The position numbers were made by a program, and so were the translations under genes. Shown in pieces: positions 52,408-57,917 of a stretch of DNA of 57,917 nt. The notes under the pieces are model-generated. The model made no database searches and was not told where the DNA came from. It worked only from the letters and a program-made list of their open reading frames with translations. Source of the stretch: an uncultured Fibrobacter sp. Its GTDB lineage: Bacteria; Fibrobacterota; Fibrobacteria; Fibrobacterales; Fibrobacteraceae. The stretch is from the NCBI GenBank assembly GCA_934700345.1, contig CAKUXP010000021.1:1-57917 (forward strand), written 5' to 3'. Each line of letters opens with the position of its first letter. The stretch's first letter is position 1.

Positions 52408-52431
52408 GCAACCACCCCCAGGGCCACGCTG
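52405..52431. repeat. Dispersed 27-bp repeat, copy 2
   Basis: Inverse complement of 7933-7959 with two mismatches. It overlaps the last three bases of the 14-bp inverted repeat. Confidence 0.65.
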
Positions 52432-52492
52432 TCCAATGTTATTCCCCGACACGCTACGATGTCATTCCCGTGTCCCATTTCCATCAATCCAT

Positions 52493-52897
52493 TCACACGA
52501 CTCTTGATTCAAGAATCTCCTTGATTTTTGGCCATTTGTCCTGGATAAATTTTTGATATCTGGAAAGCGCATTTTCTAACATTTCATCGGATAATTCGCC
52601 ATACGGAACATCACGGATGAAAAAGATATGAAAAGTTGTTTTCGGGACGGATACATCATATTCCCCGCCTAAAATTTTTCTGACAGCGGAATAGACTTCT
52701 CCCGGTCGAAAGTATCGACTTCGATGCAAAAATCCATCCGAATTTTTTTTTGCATTGATTGCTCCATACCAAGACCAATACTTCATCGAATGAAAGAAAT
52801 GGCCTTTCGTATCGGGCACCTTTGAATTATGAATGAGATGCCGGTCGCAGTATTTTTCAACAAATGCATTCACCTGTTCGATATTTTGAATCGGCAT
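52493..52897 (-). CDS. Unknown 134-residue soluble protein
   Basis: No signal peptide or membrane segment. It reads as an alpha/beta protein with conserved-looking aromatic clusters: YWSWYGAINAKKN and TFHIFFIRDVPYGELSDEM. AT-rich compared with the operon to its right. The GGAGG ribosome site lies upstream of MPIQNIEQV. It is followed on the left by the repeat-rich gap and preceded on the right by the broken lipoprotein gene. No family recognised. Confidence 0.65.
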   Translation of the reverse strand: MPIQNIEQVNAFVEKYCDRHLIHNSKVPDTKGHFFHSMKYWSWYGAINAKKNSDGFLHRSRYFRPGEVYSAVRKILGGEYDVSVPKTTFHIFFIRDVPYGELSDEMLENALSRYQKFIQDKWPKIKEILESRVV

Positions 52898-52935
52898 TTA
52901 GCCTCCTTGGATTATTGGTTAATTTATGTATAAGA

Positions 52936-54522
52936 CTAGTCTTTGATGCAACGGATGGGGTATTTATAACTACCTATTGGATCATAATGCCCCCAAACAT
53001 CAGTACTTGAAATAATTATCTCTAACAAACGGTAATCATTTTTAGATGTTGTTGTCAAAAATAGTGATTCAACATTCTTTTTCCTAAATTCTGAATTCAA
53101 ATAATAAAAACCAGAAGGTATCGCGGAAAAGCCATAGACATCATCATTCCCCCATTCATTATAACATTCACTAACTAGTTTTGATGCAATTATTTCTGAA
53201 TTTGAAAAAGCAACACCCATTCCATCAACTAGACCCTCGGTCTTCTCAATTTTTCCGTTATTTACATATTCGAACAAAGCAATGAAATTCTCTTCACTGG
53301 GAACATGCCATCCTTCTGGGCAAATTCCAGCGAGAGGCGCTGTATATAATTTTCCATAAATTTCACAATTATTATCAAGGTTATCATAACACAAAGTATT
53401 TTCTTTTTCATAGTTCAAATTCTGCGCCATCCACACCTGTTCCCCAATCTGGATGGTCCGATACACCTAGCTATCGCGGACATCCAACAGTTCGCCATAC
53501 TTGCCGGCGGCGAGCATTTCCTGGTTCAGGTATTCGGTCGTCACGCATTTGTAAACGGAACAGTCGTAATGCCCGGAAACTTCGACGGAACTGGAACTTT
53601 CCACATTCTTCGACGAACTGGAATTTTCTGCGCCTTTTGACGAACTGGAATTTTTGGCGCTGCTTGACGATTCGGGTTTGTAGTCATCCCACTTGCTGTC
53701 GGATGTCGCGGAACTGCTGGATTTCACATCGTCGGATTCGATGGTGCCGTAGATGTTGTAGCGACACCACTTGCCGTTGCTGCAAATGAGCGTGACATGT
53801 TCCTCTTCTACAAACGCCCTTTCTTCTTCATGCTTCTCGGTGCAGTTCGGCAGGCCGTCAGCGCTTTCCGAAACGTCCCCTAGGTAACGCCACGACTTTG
53901 CGATACAGAGATAGACCGCGTTTTCCTTTTTTACGAAACTGGAATCGTTCTCGTTTTTGTCCGTGCAATTCGGCAGAGCGTCCTTCGACGATACCGTATC
54001 CATGTAGGTGATTTTCTTTTTCCACGCCCCGTCTTCGCAAGCGTACAGCGCATGTTCGTTCGTAATGTAGGCGGAATTCCCTTCGCGCTTCGTCACGCAA
54101 GCGAGGAGATCGTCGACTCCGGGTAGCGTGTCCGTCAGGGCGCGGAACTTTTTCCACTGTCCGTCTGCGCAGCGGTAAATCGCGCTTTCCGCTTCCACCT
54201 TGACCGTGTCGCCTTCGACTTTTGCCGTGCAGTTGGAAAGATCGTCCAACGTTTCAACCGTCGGCGTCGGCGCGGAAACAAAGGTCCATTTGCCGTTTTC
54301 GCATTTATACGTGGAACTATCTTCCGAGACAAGGGCCGTTTCCCCTTCGCGCTTTTCCGTGCAGTTGGGCAAATCTTCCATGGCGGAAACGCTCATATCG
54401 GGCTTTGACACGTCGCTTGCGCCAGAAGAACAAGCGGCAAGAACGAGCGAGACGCCTCCTACCAGGGCAAAGCCTTTCAGAGACTGGGGAAAACTTTTTA
54501 CTTCGAATACTTTATTAGCCAT
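52936..54522 (-). pseudogene. Fibrobacter paralogous-domain lipoprotein, split by an in-frame amber codon
   Basis: Starts at MANKVFEVKSFPQSLKGFAL with lipobox LVLAAC. Residues 50-260 are four or more repeats of a Cys-pair module (LPNCTEKREG...YKCENGKWTF), then a Ser-rich linker (about 285-330) and CSVYKCVTTEYLNQEML. The frame then hits TAG (53467-53469) right between GELLDVRDS and VYRTIQIGEQVWMAQNL, the join seen intact in the neighbour at 54596 (DNKVYRTIEI). A single change AAG to TAG explains it. The downstream part (52936-53466) is the major Fibrobacter paralogous domain. Unless the stop is read through, the C-terminal domain is lost. Confidence 0.8.
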
Positions 54523-54595
54523 GGTGGCCTCCTTCGGTTGTTTTCTGCCACGAATGGATTTACTTGACGATGAGAATCTGCGTCTGAAAACCATG

Positions 54596-55936
54596 TCAAT
54601 CCTTCACGCAGCGGACGGAATAACCTCTATTTTTATAGTCTGGACCCCGATTTAATTTTTCTTGCGCATAAATCACAGCCATCATTTCTACCAAAGAAGC
54701 TTGAGTCTCCGTAGAACTCGTCCATTCACCATGAAAACCGACCCAGCCATCAAACCCCGTAAACTTTTTCCCGCCTACCGTTACCGATTCCGATTGGACG
54801 TAGTTGTCTCCCGGAAGTCCCGCCCAGCCGAAAAGGTCCGTCCCCAGCGTGATGCCGTTGTATTCGTTGTATTGGATGTTTGTCGAATCCTGCCGCCACA
54901 GATAACGCGCCTTGAGGCTCGTGCCAACGCCCTCCGCGCCGTTGTGCGCATCCACGTAGTCGCCAAGGGTGGCCCATTCCGCATCGCTCGGCAGGTGGAA
55001 GCCCTCGGGGCAGATGCCTCGGTGCGGAGTCCCGATCATCCCTTCCTCGGTCAATCGGCTGTTGTAAGCGCTGTCGAAGCCCATCGCCGCGCTCCACGTG
55101 TAGAGCCGCCCGTAGGTCTCGCAGAACGCGAGCGAGTCGTAGTAGCAGTGCGTCTGCCCACGCAGCGTGGCGTCCGAGGAGTCGTAGAAGTCCAGGTTCT
55201 GAGCCATCCAGACCTGCGAGCCTATCTCGATCGTGCGATAGACCTTGTTATCCCGCGCATCCAAAAGCTCGCCGTATTCGAAAGCGGGGTTTAGGTAGGC
55301 GGTCGTCACGCAGTCGTATTCCGAACAGCTGAAATCCCCTTCGGGGACCTTCGCAAGACCGTCCTTGCCGTCTGCGCCATCCTTCCCATCCTTTCCGTTC
55401 AGGATTACTCCGACGGAATCTCCTCCGCAGACGATCCTGTAGCCCGAGCCATCGTCCAGCGCCTCAGCGGTACAGCTAGAACCGTCCAGCCCAAGAACCG
55501 TGTCGATGACGACAAGCGTGTCGGATTTCGAGACGACGAGCGTATCCACCGATGAGGTTCCGTCCTTGCCGTCGAAGCCGTTCTTCCCATTCAAAATTGT
55601 CCCGACCGTGTCACCGCCGCAAACGACGACGATCCCCTTCGCCGTGGAATCCGCTGTGCATCCCGAACCATTCTCACCGTCCCTGCCGGCGGAACCGTCC
55701 TTGCCGTTCAGCGTCGCCCACACCGAGTCCGCACAATAATAAACCTTCGCCGAATCGGTCGCATAGAGCATCTCGCCGACATTTCCCGCCGTGCATTCCG
55801 GCAGTTCGCCGAAGCTCGCCACTTGTCCGATGCCCGCCCGGCCCGCCATGTTCACCTCCGTTATGTCGTCCCCGCAGGCGGAGAGAAGCGCCGCACCAGC
55901 GAACGGCAGAAGAAATTTTACAATTAGATTTTTCAT
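54596..55936 (-). CDS. Fibrobacter paralogous-domain lipoprotein with collagen-like stretches
   Basis: Signal peptide and lipobox LLSAC near residue 21 (MKNLIVKFLLPFAGAALLSAC). Residues 65-190 contain Gly-rich triplet stretches (NGKDGKDGADGKDGLAK, GKNGFDGKDG). Then the linker CVTTAYLNPAFEYGELLDAR leads to the Fib_succ_major domain: YRTIEIGSQVWMAQNL, CPEGFHLPSDAEWATL and a C-terminal SVRCVKD. Surface lipoprotein of unknown ligand. It stands 73 bp upstream of the broken paralog and is probably co-transcribed. Confidence 0.88.
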   Translation of the reverse strand: MKNLIVKFLLPFAGAALLSACGDDITEVNMAGRAGIGQVASFGELPECTAGNVGEMLYATDSAKVYYCADSVWATLNGKDGSAGRDGENGSGCTADSTAKGIVVVCGGDTVGTILNGKNGFDGKDGTSSVDTLVVSKSDTLVVIDTVLGLDGSSCTAEALDDGSGYRIVCGGDSVGVILNGKDGKDGADGKDGLAKVPEGDFSCSEYDCVTTAYLNPAFEYGELLDARDNKVYRTIEIGSQVWMAQNLDFYDSSDATLRGQTHCYYDSLAFCETYGRLYTWSAAMGFDSAYNSRLTEEGMIGTPHRGICPEGFHLPSDAEWATLGDYVDAHNGAEGVGTSLKARYLWRQDSTNIQYNEYNGITLGTDLFGWAGLPGDNYVQSESVTVGGKKFTGFDGWVGFHGEWTSSTETQASLVEMMAVIYAQEKLNRGPDYKNRGYSVRCVKD

Positions 55937-56003
55937 CGCATGACTCCTGTCTTCTGATGGGCGGCGAGCCACCTAATGCCCGCCATCCCTTGAACATTTG
56001 AAG

Positions 56004-57840
56004 TTATTTCGCATTCACCCGGACGGAATGGTTCCCGATGCGGACGATGTAGCTCCCGGCCCGGGGTGCGGAAATCGTCATCTCCGAACTTTCAATGCGA
56101 CCCTTGGCGAGAACCTTTCCCTGCAGGTCGAAGAGAGCGTAAGATTTGCCGACCGGTGCGGCGTGAATCTGGAAGTTCCTGCCCGCAGCGGTGACGCTCC
56201 ATGTGGGAGTGGGGAGGTTCGCTACGAGGGCGTCAGAGGGTTCTGGCGGACAGGAAGACGGCTCACAATAGAACGCATATACAGTTTGATCCTTTGAGAA
56301 AATGGTCGTTTCATTTACCTTTACGCCATTGTCTGCGTACCAGCCAAAGAATAACTTTCCCTCAAGAGGTTCGGGATTTTCCGGGAAAGAGATCAAGCCC
56401 TTATAATTTGTAAAGCGATTGCTTGTCGCGCCGCTATCATAGAAAACCACTTTGTAGATGGGTTTATGAAGCGAATCCGCAAAAATCGGATAGCCCACAC
56501 TATTTCGACTCCAGACACCACTGTGCGCAGAATCGCCATTCGTGGTGTTGAGAACCCAGGCGAAGCGGTCGCTTTGCATGTCAGAAGTGTGCCACCCCAA
56601 ATTCGGAGCAATTGTGGATTTACCCATTAGGATGTCGGAATCATAATAACAGTTGGTTACCGTGTTGGAATAGCTACCAAGAATTATACCAGCAGACGCA
56701 CTGTCTGCCACACTAAAACTGTTGAGCATTATAGCGTTCGAGTCTGCACTAAGATCTAAACCAACAAGTCCACCGCCCCCTAAGCTACGACCTAAATTTC
56801 GACAATCCATCACCATTCCCTTATTCCAACCGACAATGCCTCCGCCGCCGGACTTGCTACCAGAGACTGTGCCGCTGTTCGTGCAGACACTAACAATTCC
56901 TGTTTCTTCATTCCACCCCACAACGCCACCAGGCTCGCCGGAGGAGATTGAGCCGCTATTTGTGCAATCACTAACCGAGCCTTCATTCTCACCAACGATG
57001 CCGCCGGACTCGCCACCAGAGACTGTGCCGCTGTTCGCGCAAACGCTAACAATTCCAGTTTCTTCATTCCAACCGACAATGCCGCCGCCGGACTTGCTAC
57101 CAGAGACCGAGCCACTATTAGTGCAACCACTAACCACCCCTCCATTACGGCCCACAATGCCGCCTCGATAGAGGTTGCCAACAGAGACAGTACCGCTATT
57201 CGTACAACCACTGACAGTTCCCATATTCCAACCAGCGATACCACCCGCAGATGATCCGCCGGGATAACGAGAAACCAGCCCCCTATTCGTGCAACCAATC
57301 ACTATTCCCTTATTCCAGCCTACAATGCCACCAGAATAATCACTGCTATGCCCCAAGTCAGCCACATTCTCGCAGAGTTCAACCCTTCCTTTGTTAAAAG
57401 CGACAATTCCTCCTACATAATAACCCCCAAAAACAGAAGTCTTAGCAGCTTTCACATTTTTTATTATTGCTTTCTCACCTGCCACCCCAAAAATTCCGGA
57501 GAAATAAAGCTGCTCGCTATACAACCCGCAAATCGTCCGGCCAGCTCCGTCAAAGATTCCGTTGAACATCGTTAAGGAATCCTTACCTATAGGCGTCCAA
57601 CTCAAGGTACTAATTTCGCTCGTGTCGTCCATGAAATGGATGTCGTTCGCAAGGATCGCATTGATTTCCGACGCGCCTCCATTCACCTGTTCGGCAAACC
57701 AAGTCAATTCCTCGGCGCTTGTAATCACGTAAAAAGCCTTGCCGTCGATGTTCTTCGTATTTTTCGGCACGCTTGAAGAACCTGTCCAATCCGCAGCATA
57801 AAGCGAAGCGGCCAAGCAGAAAAACAGGGTTAAAGTCCAC
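56004..57840 (-). pseudogene. GLUG-repeat surface protein (copy 2), start removed by IS insertion
   Basis: The frame has its beginning cut at the IS edge: KWTLTLFFCLAASLYAADW is a signal peptide without an initiator ATG; TTG in the signal could serve weakly. Then the same module order as copy 1 but more GLUG repeats (about 14, GGIVGWNKG-type, residues 140-370). The InlB-like repeat near 465-520 and the intact C-terminal sorting domain (YALFDLQGKVLAKGRIESSE..., ending RVNAK) follow. So this copy keeps the tail that copy 1 lost and lacks the start that copy 1 keeps. Without a promoter and start it is probably silent. Confidence 0.75.
56362..56530. repeat. Long direct repeat, copy B (within GLUG gene 2)
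   Basis: 169 bases matching 3184-3352, two mismatches seen in the first part. Same orientation as copy A, so recombination would delete or duplicate the 53 kb between them. Confidence 0.8.
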
Positions 57841-57917
57841 TTAGAGCTTATCCCTAAATAGCATTGACTTTCCTAAGGGCAATGATTCCTGCGGCAAGGT
57901 GCAGGAGTGCCATGTAG
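57841..57917 (-). mobile_element. IS end with the C-terminus of a DDE transposase
   Basis: On the minus strand the last 21 codons of a reading frame enter from outside the window: YMALLHLAAGIIALRKVNAI then TAG at 57854-57856. This looks like the end of an IS4/IS5-type transposase. The frame stop lies inside the terminal repeat TTAGAGCTTATCCCTAAATA (57841-57860), which matches the left window end in inverted orientation. Confidence 0.6.

Larger units (their letters stand above)
52222..52492. other. Intergenic region with hairpin and repeats
   Basis: No gene seen. It contains the large hairpin at 52358-52407, one copy of the dispersed repeat at 52405-52431, and TTATTCCCCGACACG/GTCATTCCCGTGTC-type words that resemble the repeats at 7861-7912. 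Confidence 0.55.

Noticed and set aside
56810..57298. Frames opposite or shifted in GLUG copy 2 as separate proteins
   Set aside because: Internal GLUG repeats keep other frames open; the surface protein frame has the family motifs.

Overview
The window reads as chromosomal DNA of a Fibrobacter-like bacterium (Fibrobacterota). The signs are two copies of the Fibrobacter paralogous lipoprotein domain (one of them broken), an acetyl xylan esterase and a GH43 glycosidase that each carry a CBM6 and a C-terminal surface-sorting tail, Ser/Asn-rich linkers, and a Gram-negative envelope gene set. The species is not determinable from sequence alone. Both window ends fall inside matching insertion-sequence termini that point outward (1-80 and 57841-57917), so this may be a contig broken at a repeated IS.

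Layout. 1-5670 is an accessory stretch on the minus strand: an AAA ATPase cut by the left IS, an unrecognised two-gene membrane cassette (the second gene carries two apparent frameshifts), a GLUG-repeat surface protein with an internal deletion, the scar of a P-loop gene, a small unknown protein and an FRG-domain protein. 6020-10062 (plus) holds a lipoprotein, two probable outer-membrane proteins and nadA, with a 700-bp spacer full of degenerate repeats before nadA. 10081-17274 (minus) is a complete eight-gene Bat/MoxR operon. 17501-26145 (minus) carries cysS, a GH57-type protein, queA, a WYL regulator, a zinc-ribbon protein and gltX. 26416-27506 is an oxidative-stress unit: a reverse rubrerythrin behind a perfect Per box, followed by a PerR-like regulator. 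27461-35945 is mixed housekeeping: trmO, an FMN-type oxidoreductase, a Cys-rich periplasmic protein, a P-loop ATPase, a PEGA protein, tRNA-Cys, a DUF374 acyltransferase, a DnaQ-type exonuclease, a broken decarboxylase-cupin gene and a K+/H+ antiporter. 36033-40081 (minus) is a xylan-degradation pair (CE6 then GH43). 40473-45080 (minus) carries rpmB, ispH, a Kdo transferase, a methyltransferase and an ABC exporter. tRNA-Glu and an autoregulated TetR/GNAT pair follow. 46545-52221 (minus) holds an outer-membrane protein, a two-component system, a phosphofructokinase and a TPR protein. 52493-57840 is a second surface-protein accessory block ending at the right IS.

The most striking feature is gene decay concentrated in accessory genes: three genes keep both ends but have lost their middle (4295-4389, 2931-4280, 33530-34434), one has two apparent 1-nt losses (811-2308), one has an amber stop between two domains (52936-54522), and two are cut by IS ends. 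The two GLUG proteins are near-identical over part of their length, lie 53 kb apart in the same orientation, and are damaged at opposite ends. The best candidate for an undescribed system is the coupled pair at 811-2908, possibly with the FRG and 4397-4741 genes upstream.
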